From: Aquamicrobium lusatiense
GTDB taxonomy: Bacteria > Pseudomonadota > Alphaproteobacteria > Rhizobiales > Rhizobiaceae
Assembly: GCF_014201615.1 (NCBI RefSeq)
Contig: NZ_JACHEU010000001.1
Span: 825,631-889,630, forward strand
Reading direction: 5' to 3'
Length of the DNA: 64,000 nucleotides
The position numbers and the translations under genes are program-made. Positions 26,953 to 38,852 of the stretch are shown here, in pieces. The notes beneath the pieces are model-generated. The model was not told the origin of the DNA, searched no databases, and worked only from the letters and a program-made list of their open reading frames with translations. The stretch's first letter is position 1; each line of letters opens with the position of its first letter.

Positions 26953-29697
26953 TCAGGCGCCCGCCAGTCCCTTCAGCCGGTAGAGCGCTTCCAGCGCATC
27001 GCGCGGCGTCATCTCGTCGGGGTGCATCGCTTCCAGCGCTTGCGAAAGCGCGTCGGAGCGCGGAGCGGGTTTGGTCGTCTCGCGCTTTACGGCGGCCGAA
27101 AAAAGCGGCAGGTCGTCGATCAGACGCTCGGCCTTGCCGGAAACCTCGCCGGCTTCGAGCTGGTGCAGCACCTCGCGCGCTCGCGCCACCACGGGTTCCG
27201 GCAGCCCGGCGAGACGGGCGACCTGCACGCCATAGCTGCGGTCGGCGGCACCCTTGCCCACCTCGTGCAGGAAGACGACGTCGCCTTCCCATTCCTTCAC
27301 CCGCATGGTGACGTTGTGCAGGCGGGAAAGTTTCTCCGCCAGCGCCGTCATCTCGTGGAAGTGGGTGGCGAAGACCGCCCGGCAGCGGTTCTGCTCATGC
27401 AGATATTCCACCGCCGCCCACGCGATGGAGAGGCCGTCGAAAGTGGCGGTGCCGCGCCCGATCTCGTCGAGGATGACCAGCGAGCGCTCGCCGGCCTGAT
27501 TGAGGATCGCCGCCGTTTCCACCATCTCGACCATGAAGGTCGAACGGCCGCGTGCCAGATCGTCGGACGCGCCGACGCGGGAGAACAGCCGGTCGACGAC
27601 GCCGATATGCGCTTTGGCGGCCGGCACGAAGGAGCCGGTCTGGGCGAGAATGGCGATCAGTGCATTCTGGCGCAGGAAGGTCGATTTACCGCCCATGTTG
27701 GGGCCGGTCAGCAGCCAGATCGCGCCGTGCCTGCCGTCGCCTTCGGGGGAGAGGTCGCAGTCATTGGCAACGAACGGGCCCTCGCCGAGGCGGCGCAACG
27801 CCTGCTCGACCACGGGATGGCGGCCGCCTTCGATCTCGAAGGCGAGGCTTGCATCGACCTGCGGCCGGCACCAGCCTTCGCGCTCCGCCAGCAGCGCCAG
27901 CGCCGCCGAGACGTCGAGCACGGCAAGCGCCTCCGCGCCGGCGCGGATGGTTTGCGCCTCCGCCACCGCTTCCTTCACCAGCGCCTCGAACACGGCAAGC
28001 TCGATGGTCAGCGCACGGGCCGCGGCATTGGCGATTTTGCTCTCCAGCCCCGCCAGCTCGGTGGTGGTGAAGCGCATGGCATTGGCCATGGTCTGGCGGT
28101 GGATGAAGCGGGCCTTGGCCTCGTCCGTACCGTTCATCACCGCCTGATGGTTGGCCGTAACCTCGATATAGTAGCCGAGCACATTGTTGTGCCGGATTTT
28201 CAGCGAGCGGATGCTGGTCTCTTCGGCCAGATCGCGCTCCATGGCGGCGATCACGCGCCGGGACTCGTCGCGCAGCGCCCGCATCTCGTCCAGTTCGGCA
28301 TCGTAGCTGGCACGCACGAAGCCGCCGTCACGTTTGATCAGCGGCAGTTCGTCGCCCAGCGCCAGTTGCAGATGCTGTGCCAGCCCCGAGGGCAAGGCGG
28401 CGATGGCGTGCAAAGCGTTCGTGATTTCGTCTGGTACTTTAGCGCTCGCGAATATGCCGATGATTGCCGAAGCCGCCGAAAGGCCTGATCGCAGCGCGCC
28501 GAGATCGCGCGGGCCGCCGCGGTTGAGCGCCAGCCGCGACAGGGCGCGCGGCATGTCGGCCACGCCCTTCAGCGCCGCCCGCACGGCATCGCCAAGGCGC
28601 GGTTCGGAGCGGAAGAAGGAAACCGAATCGAGGCGTGCCGCGATCGCTGCCGGATCGGTCAGCGGGGCGGTCAGCCGCTCGGCGAGAAGGCGCGCGCCGC
28701 CGCCGGTGACGGTGCGGTCTATGGCCTTGAACAGAGACCCCTCGCGATGGCCCGAAAGCGTGCGCAAAAGCTCCAGATTGGCGCGCGTCGCCGGGTCGAT
28801 GAACAGCGTCGCGCCGCTTTCCTCGCGCTCGGGCCGCGACAGGGGCGGCCGCTCCGCCTTCTGGGTCTTCTCGACATAAGCTATGATGCCGGAGATGGCC
28901 GACAGCTCGGCGCGGCCGAAAGTGCCGAAACTGTCCGGCGTCGCCACCTCGAAGAAGCGGGCGATGCGGGCAGGCGCGGAGGTGGAATCGAACAAGCTCG
29001 AGGGCTGCGGATTGGCCACCCGCCCGAGCACGTCGAAGACGGGCTTCAGCTCGGGATCGTAAAATACCGGCTCGGCCACGATCAGCTCGCGCGGATCGAC
29101 GCGCAATATATCGGCCAGCAGCCGGTCATGCGTGGTTTCCGCGACCCGGAAGGCGCCGGTGGAAATATCGATCCAGGCAAGCGCATGAGCCTGGTCGGCC
29201 GCGCCCTTCACCCGCCCGAGCGCCATCAGGAAGTTCGATTCGGCCGGCGCCAGAAGCTTGTCTTCAGTAATCGTGCCCGGCGTCACCAGCCGGATCACGT
29301 CGCGCCGCACCACCGATTTGGACCCGCGCTTCTTTGCTTCGGCCGGGTCCTCGATCTGCTCGCACACGGCGACGCGGAAGCCGAGCGCGATCAGCTTCTG
29401 CAGATAGTCGTCGGCGGCATGCACCGGCACGCCGCACATGGGAATGTCCTGCCCCTGATGCTTGCCGCGCTTGGTCAGCACGATGCCGAGCGCCTGCGCC
29501 GCCTTTTCGGCGTCGTCGAAGAACAGCTCGTAGAAATCGCCCATGCGATAGAACAGCAGCGAATCGGGGTTCGCCGACTTGATCTCGATATATTGCTCCA
29601 TCATCGGCGTAGCGCCGGCCGTTGCCGGCGCGGGCATCGGCGTAGCGCCGGCTGCTGCCGGCACGGCTTGTGTCACGCTGTCGGGACGCACGGGCAT
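26953..29697 (-). CDS. mutS: DNA mismatch repair protein MutS
   Basis: 914 residues. The mismatch-binding domain starts [19 protein letters not shown] with the Phe-x-Glu motif in [10 protein letters not shown]; connector, core and clamp domains follow; the ATPase has [13 protein letters not shown] and [15 protein letters not shown]. The start is placed at ATG 29697 (MPVRPDS); the exact N-terminus is uncertain because no strong ribosome site is seen and the first ~35 residues include a 33-bp tandem duplication. Divergent from the malic enzyme gene. Confidence 0.94.
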   Translation of the reverse strand: MPVRPDSVTQAVPAAAGATPMPAPATAGATPMMEQYIEIKSANPDSLLFYRMGDFYELFFDDAEKAAQALGIVLTKRGKHQGQDIPMCGVPVHAADDYLQKLIALGFRVAVCEQIEDPAEAKKRGSKSVVRRDVIRLVTPGTITEDKLLAPAESNFLMALGRVKGAADQAHALAWIDISTGAFRVAETTHDRLLADILRVDPRELIVAEPVFYDPELKPVFDVLGRVANPQPSSLFDSTSAPARIARFFEVATPDSFGTFGRAELSAISGIIAYVEKTQKAERPPLSRPEREESGATLFIDPATRANLELLRTLSGHREGSLFKAIDRTVTGGGARLLAERLTAPLTDPAAIAARLDSVSFFRSEPRLGDAVRAALKGVADMPRALSRLALNRGGPRDLGALRSGLSAASAIIGIFASAKVPDEITNALHAIAALPSGLAQHLQLALGDELPLIKRDGGFVRASYDAELDEMRALRDESRRVIAAMERDLAEETSIRSLKIRHNNVLGYYIEVTANHQAVMNGTDEAKARFIHRQTMANAMRFTTTELAGLESKIANAAARALTIELAVFEALVKEAVAEAQTIRAGAEALAVLDVSAALALLAEREGWCRPQVDASLAFEIEGGRHPVVEQALRRLGEGPFVANDCDLSPEGDGRHGAIWLLTGPNMGGKSTFLRQNALIAILAQTGSFVPAAKAHIGVVDRLFSRVGASDDLARGRSTFMVEMVETAAILNQAGERSLVILDEIGRGTATFDGLSIAWAAVEYLHEQNRCRAVFATHFHEMTALAEKLSRLHNVTMRVKEWEGDVVFLHEVGKGAADRSYGVQVARLAGLPEPVVARAREVLHQLEAGEVSGKAERLIDDLPLFSAAVKRETTKPAPRSDALSQALEAMHPDEMTPRDALEALYRLKGLAGA
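29602..29667 (-). repeat. 33-bp tandem duplication in the 5' end of mutS
   Basis: Two adjacent 33-bp units beginning CATCGGCGTAGCGCCGGC on the plus strand differ at three or so positions and encode two copies of an 11-residue Ala/Pro-rich unit ending AGATPM just before MMEQYIEIK. In-frame, in the unstructured leader, probably a replication-slippage product. Confidence 0.85.
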
Positions 29698-29844
29698 GTC
29701 GTGGTTCAAGAAACTGTTTCCAAAATTTCTATATGCATTGGCTTGGCGCTTTACGGCGGGGAAGTGTAGCCTTAATTGCGCAAACTCCACAAAAACAAGT
29801 CGCGGCGGGAGCAACAGCCGCATCGGTGAGGAAACCTTTAGCAC

Positions 29845-32124
<2,280 letters not shown>

Positions 32125-32132
32125 TTTTCCTC

Positions 32133-32160
32133 AGGACGGCCGTGATTGCGCGGCCGTCCT
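32133..32160 (+). terminator. Stem-loop after the malic enzyme gene
   Basis: Perfect 10-bp stem AGGACGGCCG/CGGCCGTCCT with an 8-base loop, 9 bases after the stop codon. No T run follows, so this may be a Rho-assisted terminator or a 3'-end stabiliser. Confidence 0.5.
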
Positions 32161-32352
32161 GCCTCGGGAGAAATGCCCGGGCATGAAGAATTTATTTTCT
32201 CACAAGTTTTACAAGTGAGAAATAATTTCTATCATCACTGATTTTGCCAAAAATTCATCCGGTGAACGCGGAAGCGCTCCATTGTAAATTCCGGCCAATC
32301 CCGTATTGGCATGCCGGGACCCGATCCGGCACGCCTGAAAGAAGGTCCGGAC

Positions 32353-33726
32353 ATGTCTTCCTCCACCCCATCCGTTTCGCGTTCCCCGCGCGAACCCAAA
32401 CCGCTTTATGCGTCCTTCGGCTTCCAGGTGCTTGTCGCCATGGTGGTCGGCCTTGCGCTCGGCTATGTCGCCCGCCAGATGGGCCCCGATGCCGCCGGCA
32501 ACGCCAACTGGCTGACGGTGACGCTGTCGACCATCGGCTCGTCCTTCGTCTCCCTGCTCAGGGCGCTGGTTCCGGTGCTCGTATTCACCGCCATCGTCGC
32601 GTCCATCGCCAATCTGCGTGAACTGAACAACGCTGCCCGGCTGGTCTGGCAGACGCTCATCTGGTTCGCCATCACCGCCCTGATTGCCGTGGTCATCGGC
32701 ATCGCGCTCGGCCTCATCCTCCAGCCCGGCCTGCACACTGCCGTGACCGAAAGTGCGGCGCGCGCGCCGTCCTCGACGGGTAGCTGGCTCGACTTCCTGA
32801 AGGGCCTCATCCCGTCCAACATCCTCGGCCTTTCGGCATCGACCAGAGTGACCGATGGCGGCGCTTCGACCAGCCTCAGCTTCAACGTGCTGCAGATACT
32901 GGTGATCTCGATCGCCGTCGGCGTTGCTGCCCTGCGCGTCGGCCCGGCCGCGGATGCTTTCCTCGCCTTCAACCGCTCGTTCCTGAAGGTCGTGCACAAG
33001 CTGCTGTGGTGGGTGATCCGCCTCACGCCCATCGGCACAATCGGCCTGCTCGGCAATGCGGTTGCCGTCTATGGCTGGGATGCGCTGGCGCAGCTCGGCT
33101 GGTATTCGGCCGCCATCTATATCGGCCTCGCGCTGGTGCTGTTCGTGGTCTATCCCGTGCTGCTCGGCGCCAACGGGCTCAACCCGCTGCGCTTTTTCCA
33201 GGGCGCGTGGCCGGCGATCCAGCTTGCCTTCGTGTCGCGCTCGTCCATCGGCACCCTGCCGCTGACCGAGCAGGTGACGGAGAACAATCTCGGCGTGCCG
33301 CGCGAATATGCGGCCTTCGCCGTGCCGCTCGGCGCCACCACCAAGATGGACGGCTGCGCCTCGATCTACCCGGCGATCTCGGCCATTTTCGTCGCCCAGT
33401 TCTTCGGCATCGATCTCGGCATTCAGGACTATCTGCTGATCGTCTTCGTGTCGGTCATCGGCTCCGCCGCCACCGCCGGCCTCACCGGCGCCACGGTGAT
33501 GCTGACGCTGACATTGTCGACGCTTGGCCTGCCGCTGGAAGGCGTTGGCCTCCTGCTGGCGGTCGATCCGATCCTCGACATGGGCCGCACGGCGGTCAAC
33601 GTCGCCGGACAGGCGCTGGTGCCGACCATCGTCGCCAAGCGTCAGGGCATTCTCGATCAGGCCGCTTATGATCGCGGCGAGATCGTCGAGCCCGACAGCG
33701 GTCCTGCAGCGGTGCCCGCCGAATAA
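32353..33726 (+). CDS. Dicarboxylate/amino acid:cation symporter (DAACS family) with altered ion site
   Basis: 457-residue secondary carrier of the GltPh/DctA fold with eight membrane segments and two re-entrant hairpins. SRSSIGTLP (295-303) is the HP1 serine motif. TM7 reads KMDGC (331-335) where the family has NMDGT. TM8 reads D405, D409, R412, N416 and then Q420 where GltPh has D390, D394, R397, N401 and D405. The substrate is probably a C4-dicarboxylate or acidic amino acid. AGAAGG precedes ATG 32353. It follows the malic enzyme gene. Confidence 0.88.
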   Translation: MSSSTPSVSRSPREPKPLYASFGFQVLVAMVVGLALGYVARQMGPDAAGNANWLTVTLSTIGSSFVSLLRALVPVLVFTAIVASIANLRELNNAARLVWQTLIWFAITALIAVVIGIALGLILQPGLHTAVTESAARAPSSTGSWLDFLKGLIPSNILGLSASTRVTDGGASTSLSFNVLQILVISIAVGVAALRVGPAADAFLAFNRSFLKVVHKLLWWVIRLTPIGTIGLLGNAVAVYGWDALAQLGWYSAAIYIGLALVLFVVYPVLLGANGLNPLRFFQGAWPAIQLAFVSRSSIGTLPLTEQVTENNLGVPREYAAFAVPLGATTKMDGCASIYPAISAIFVAQFFGIDLGIQDYLLIVFVSVIGSAATAGLTGATVMLTLTLSTLGLPLEGVGLLLAVDPILDMGRTAVNVAGQALVPTIVAKRQGILDQAAYDRGEIVEPDSGPAAVPAE

Positions 33727-33743
33727 AGTCTTTCATTCAGGAA

Positions 33744-33783
33744 CCAAAAAGCCGGGACGGCGTGAGCCGTCCCGGCTTTCTAT
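33744..33783. terminator. Bidirectional intrinsic terminator
   Basis: A5-GCCGGGACGG-CGTGAG-CCGTCCCGGC-TTTCT between the convergent carrier and DUF1402 genes. The T run is short on the plus strand and longer (TTTTT) on the minus strand, so it can end both transcripts. Confidence 0.85.
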
Positions 33784-33807
33784 TGTGCTGAGGCCTGCGG
33801 TCCGGAG

Positions 33808-34767
33808 TCAGAAGAGATTCTTCAACTCATCCAGCCGGTCGTTGACCAGCCAGCCATAGTAGTTCTCCTGTGGCAGCTTTGGAGACTGGCCTGCCGCGGC
33901 GCGCCGGGCATTTTCAGCCCGCAGCGCCTGCGCCCGGCTTTCGGGGTCGCCGATGTTGTAGAGGGTGGAGGTGACGCCGGGGTTTTTGGAAATGTCGAAG
34001 TCAGCGATCCGCTTATACGCATCGATGGAATTGCGCACGACCGCCGCAACATAGGGCAGGGTCAGATCCGGATCCATGATGGTCTTGTAGACCTGGTTGG
34101 GGTCGCGCACATCCAGCTTCGGCAGGCCGGAGACGCGGTTCACCATGTCGCTCATCTGCAATGCGGTCAGCGGATTGAGCTGGCCGAGGCCGAAGGTCTG
34201 TCCGGCATAGAGCGGCTGGAAGAAGGTGGCTCCGAAGCGGTCGTTCGGGAAGCTCTTGCCGCCCACCGTCTTGCCGCGGAACGATTTGTTCCACACCCGC
34301 TCGCGGCATTGCCACAGCGTGTAGCTTTCGGTCTTGCCGTCGCAGGCGTCGAACTCGGGCCTTTGCACGAAGTCGGAAACGTCCTCGCCCTTGTAGGAGA
34401 AGGTCAGGCGGTTGGAGAGATAGGAAATCGCCTTGACGTAATAGGTTTGCAGCCGGTCATAGGCGTCGACATTGTAGGTGTGCTCGCCGACGATGGCTCC
34501 GACCACATGGATGGGCTCGATGCCATAGGCCGCCGACACCTGCTTTATCTTGGCTCGCAGGGCGGCATCATTCTTCAGCAGCGCATAGATCTTGCGATAC
34601 TTGGCCTGAAAGGTGGTGCTCGTCGCCTGCGTCCGCCGGCTCGACGCGCCGGGAATGGGCGGCTGTTCGACCGAACGGTTGCCCGCGGGCACCAGCGTGG
34701 CGGCCTTCACAGGCAGGACGACGGCGGCCGCCAACAGGGCGATTGCGACGGGTATCAGTTTTTTCAT
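33808..34767 (-). CDS. DUF1402 family exported protein
   Basis: 319 residues with a signal peptide (KKLIPVAIALLAAAVVLPVKA). The mature part has a lysozyme-like flavour: AAYGIEPIHVVGAIVGEHTYN with a possible catalytic glutamate, and a glycine/glutamine segment TFGLGQLNPLTALQMSD similar to the GxGxxQ motif of lytic transglycosylases. The family is uncharacterised; a peptidoglycan-hydrolase relation is my inference. The start at 34767 (MKKLIP) is favoured over 34797. Confidence 0.85.
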   Translation of the reverse strand: MKKLIPVAIALLAAAVVLPVKAATLVPAGNRSVEQPPIPGASSRRTQATSTTFQAKYRKIYALLKNDAALRAKIKQVSAAYGIEPIHVVGAIVGEHTYNVDAYDRLQTYYVKAISYLSNRLTFSYKGEDVSDFVQRPEFDACDGKTESYTLWQCRERVWNKSFRGKTVGGKSFPNDRFGATFFQPLYAGQTFGLGQLNPLTALQMSDMVNRVSGLPKLDVRDPNQVYKTIMDPDLTLPYVAAVVRNSIDAYKRIADFDISKNPGVTSTLYNIGDPESRAQALRAENARRAAAGQSPKLPQENYYGWLVNDRLDELKNLF

Positions 34768-34942
34768 GCGTGCTGCCTGAGGATGGATGCCGCACAAACT
34801 ATGAAAACAGGGCGTCCAAGTCGAGGCCGTATGCGCGCTGACCGCACAGACGAGGCGTTGCGTTGCATAAATGTGGCAATGAGCGGGGCGTGGAAGGCGT
34901 CCGGGACGGCAGGAGACCCACCATCCCGGCTGAATTCGTCGC

Positions 34943-35784
<842 letters not shown>

Positions 35785-35788
<4 letters not shown>

Positions 35789-36633
35789 CGTGCGCCTCCC
35801 GGAGCAGGCTCGAACATCATGTCGGAAATGGTCGGCAGGCGGTCGCCGACGGCATTGTCCGGCAGGGCGGCGAGCAGGGCGCGCGTGTAGTTGCTTTTCG
35901 GGGTCTCGAACAGCGATAGCACATCCGCCTCTTCCATCTTGCGTCCGCGATACTGGACGACGACGCGGTCCGCCGTTTCGGCCACGACACCCATGTTGTG
36001 GGTGATCATGATCAGGCCCATGCCGTTTTCCGCCTGAAGCTTCATCAGGAGATCGAGGATCTGCTTCTGGATGGTGACGTCGAGGGCGGTGGTCGGCTCG
36101 TCGGCGATCAGCAGCTTCGGATTGCAGGCGATCGCCATGGCGATCATCACGCGCTGGCACTGGCCGCCCGACATCTGGTGCGGATAGGAACCGAGCCGCT
36201 GCTCGGGATCGGGAATGCCGACCAGCGTGAACAGCTCGATGGCGCGGGCCCGGCGCTCGGCTCTGCCCATGCCCATGTGAAAGCGCAGCACCTCCTCGAT
36301 CTGGAAGCCGACCGTGAAGCAGGGGTTGAGGCTGGCGATCGGCTCCTGGAAGATCATGGCGATGTCCTTGCCCACGATCCTGCGGCGCTGCGAAGCGTCG
36401 AGGCCCAGCAGATCGATGCCGTTGAAGGCCATGAGGTCGGCCTTCACGGTGGCGGACTTCGGCAGCAGCCCCATCACCGCCAGCATCGACACCGACTTTC
36501 CGGAGCCGGATTCACCGACGATGGCCAGAACTTCTCCGGCATCGACGGTGATGTCGATACCCTGAACGGCCATGAACGGGCCGGTGGATGTCTCGAAAGA
36601 GACGGTGAGGTTCCTGATTTCGAGAAGTGACAT
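35785..36633 (-). CDS. dppD: Peptide ABC transporter ATP-binding protein DppD
   Basis: 282-residue ATPase with Walker [11 protein letters not shown]-loop [16 protein letters not shown], signature [14 protein letters not shown], Walker [17 protein letters not shown], and H-loop [10 protein letters not shown]. It is coupled to dppC (TGATG overlap) and dppF (ATGA overlap). The cysteine in the signature loop (GGQCQR) replaces the usual Arg/Met but leaves the core intact. Confidence 0.92.
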
Positions 36634-37541
36634 CACGACCTCTTGAGCTTGGGATCTAGTGCGTCGCGCAGGCCGTCGCCAACCAGATTGATGGCCAGCA
36701 CGGTAACGAGAATGGCGATGCCGGGGAAGGTCACCACCCACCATGCGCGCATGATGAATTCGCGGGCTTCGGCCAGCATGGTTCCCCATTCCGGCGTCGG
36801 CGGCTGCGCACCCATGCCGAGGAAGCCGAGGGCGGCCGCGTCGAGAATGGCGTTGGAGAAGGAGAGCGTGCCCTGAACGATAAGCGGCGCAAGGCAATTC
36901 GGCAGAATGGTCCTGAACATCAGCCTGAGGTGCCCGGCACCTGCCACCTTGGCGGCAACCACATAGTCCCTGTTCTTTTCGGCCATCACCGCAGCGCGCG
37001 TAAGGCGCACGAAATGCGGTTGCAGCACCAGCGCGATGGCGATCATCGCATTGGTCAGGCCCGGCCCCAGAACCGCGACCAGCACGAGCGCCAGAAGCAG
37101 CGACGGAAAGGCGAGGATGATGTCCATCAGGCGCATGATGACGGTGTCGACCCAGCCCCGGCAATAGCCGGCGATGACCCCGACGATGATGCCGCCGGTG
37201 AGCGCCAGCGTGGTGACGATCGTGCCGATGAACAGCGAGTAGCGGGTGCCGTGGATGAGACGCGAGAGAATGTCGCGGCCCACGGGATCGGTGCCGAGCA
37301 GAAAGCTGGCATTGCCGCCTTCCATCCACACCGGTGGTATCAGCACGGCATCGCGATATTGCTCCGCGGCTCCGTGTGGCGCCAGCCACGGCGCCAGCAG
37401 CGCCACGATCACCAGCCCGATGAAAACCCACAGCCCGATGACGGCCCCGCGGTTTTCGGAGAAGTAGAACCAGAATTCGGCGAAACGGGCCTTCAGGGAA
37501 GGATCGGTTCCGATGCCGGCAGCAGTTGTTGTGTCTGTCAT
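36633..37541 (-). CDS. dppC: Peptide ABC transporter permease DppC
   Basis: 302-residue inner-membrane subunit: an N-terminal OppC-type segment (RGAVIGLWVFIGLVIVALLAPWLAP), the LLGTDPVGRDILSRLIHGTRYSL motif, and EAA loop YVVAAKVAGAGHLRLMFRTILPN. It starts 10 bases after dppB and overlaps dppD. Confidence 0.93.
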   Translation of the reverse strand: MTDTTTAAGIGTDPSLKARFAEFWFYFSENRGAVIGLWVFIGLVIVALLAPWLAPHGAAEQYRDAVLIPPVWMEGGNASFLLGTDPVGRDILSRLIHGTRYSLFIGTIVTTLALTGGIIVGVIAGYCRGWVDTVIMRLMDIILAFPSLLLALVLVAVLGPGLTNAMIAIALVLQPHFVRLTRAAVMAEKNRDYVVAAKVAGAGHLRLMFRTILPNCLAPLIVQGTLSFSNAILDAAALGFLGMGAQPPTPEWGTMLAEAREFIMRAWWVVTFPGIAILVTVLAINLVGDGLRDALDPKLKRS

Positions 37542-37551
37542 GGTTCGGCCC

Positions 37552-38556
37552 TCAATTCCGTATGCGCGGGTTGATGAGGCCGTAGAGAAGGTCGACGACC
37601 AGATTGACCACCATGATGATGGCTGCGATCAACAGCAGTCCGCCCTGGATCACCGCATAGTCGCGCCGCGATACCGAATCGACCATCCATTTGCCGATGC
37701 CCGGCCAGGAAAAAATGGTCTCGGTCAGAATGGCGCCTGCCATCAGCACGCCCACCTGCAGGCCGATCGTGGTTATGACGGGGATCATGGCATTGCGCAG
37801 CGAGTGAATGCCGATGACGCGGAAGGTCGACAGACCCTTGGCGCGGGCGGTGCGCACATAGTCCTCGCCGAGAACTTCAAGCATGGCCGAACGCGTCTGC
37901 CTGGCGATGACGGCCAGCGGAATGGTGCTGAGTACGATGGACGGCAGGATGAGATGGCTGAGTGCCGACTTGAAGGCGCCGCTCTGCCCCGAAAGCAGTG
38001 AGTCGATCAGCATGAAGCCGGTGACCGGCGGGAAGAAATACATCAGCGAGATGCGGCCAGACACCGGGGTCCATTGCAGGATGCCGGCAAACAGGATGAT
38101 GAGCAGCAGGCCCCACCAGAAGATCGGCATGGAATAGCCCACCAGCGCCACGCCCATCACCGACTGGTCGAAGAAGGAACCGCGCTTCGTGGCGGCGATG
38201 ATGCCGGCCGGAATGCCGATGACCACGGCGATGATGATGGCGCATAAAGACAGTTCCAGCGTGGCCGGGAAGAGCGCGAAGAACTGATCAAGTATCGGTT
38301 TCTTGGTGACGATCGACGTGCCGAAATCACCGGTCAGAACCCCGCCGATGTAGTCGAAATACTGAACGACGAGCGGCCGGTCGAAGCCCAGTCTCTGCAT
38401 CATTTCGGCATGACGCTCCGGCGACATCACGCGCTCGCCGGACAGCAGCGCGACCGGATCGCCAGGCAGCAGCCTGATAAAGGAAAAGGCAATGATCGAG
38501 ACCCCGATGAAAGTCGGGATCAGGACGGCAAGCCGCCCCAGAAAAAACCGAAGCAT
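37552..38556 (-). CDS. dppB: Peptide ABC transporter permease DppB
   Basis: 334-residue permease: N-terminal MLRFFLGRLAVLIPTFIGVS, the LPGDPV motif, an EAA loop (DYVRTARAKGLSTFRVIGIHSLRNAMIPV), and the C-terminal DLLYGLINPRIR ending typical of DppB. The start at 38556 is taken from the conserved N-terminus. It is separated from dppA by about 296 bases holding a terminator and a degenerate repeat. Confidence 0.93.
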   Translation of the reverse strand: MLRFFLGRLAVLIPTFIGVSIIAFSFIRLLPGDPVALLSGERVMSPERHAEMMQRLGFDRPLVVQYFDYIGGVLTGDFGTSIVTKKPILDQFFALFPATLELSLCAIIIAVVIGIPAGIIAATKRGSFFDQSVMGVALVGYSMPIFWWGLLLIILFAGILQWTPVSGRISLMYFFPPVTGFMLIDSLLSGQSGAFKSALSHLILPSIVLSTIPLAVIARQTRSAMLEVLGEDYVRTARAKGLSTFRVIGIHSLRNAMIPVITTIGLQVGVLMAGAILTETIFSWPGIGKWMVDSVSRRDYAVIQGGLLLIAAIIMVVNLVVDLLYGLINPRIRN

Positions 38557-38590
38557 GACGAACCTTCGCGTTGTCCTTCGGGAGGAGCAA

Positions 38591-38650
38591 TCTCCAGAGT
38601 ATTTCCGCTTTTCTTCGAAACGCGGAGATTCCCCACCTCTTTGTTTCTCA
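38591..38650. repeat. Degenerate copy of the double-hairpin repeat, one hairpin only
   Basis: The first half of the repeat at 15034-15137 is recognisable (CAGAGTATTTCCGCTTTTCT... CCTCTTTGTTTCT). The stem has changed on both sides (TCTGC to TCCGC, and GCAGA to GCGGA), so pairing is kept. The second hairpin is missing. It sits just upstream of dppB, in the dppA-dppB gap. Confidence 0.55.
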
Positions 38651-38808
38651 TAATTCCCAAAAAGCAAAGCCGCGGCGAGCTTTTGCTGAAATCACACTTC
38701 TGAAGCCGACGTGATCCTGGAAATCGCGTAACGTACTTTACGGCGTTATGTCCATACATATTCTGCCGGCTGGTAAAAATCGCTAGCTCTGGCAGCTGTC
38801 GCGTATGG

Positions 38809-38838
38809 CAAAGGGCGCCCGCATTGCGGGCGCCCTTC
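38809..38838 (-). terminator. Intrinsic terminator after dppA
   Basis: Perfect 12-bp stem AAGGGCGCCCGC/GCGGGCGCCCTT with a 3-base loop, followed on the minus strand by TTTGCC. It lies just after the dppA stop and before dppB, so probably most transcripts end here and some read through into dppBCDF. Confidence 0.7.
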
Positions 38839-38852
38839 CTGACCGGAAAGCT

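Noticed and set aside
34901..34929. Terminator after dppF (CCGGGACGG / CCATCCCGG)
   Set aside because: The stem can form with one G-U pair, but the 11-base loop and the lack of a T run make it too weak to call.
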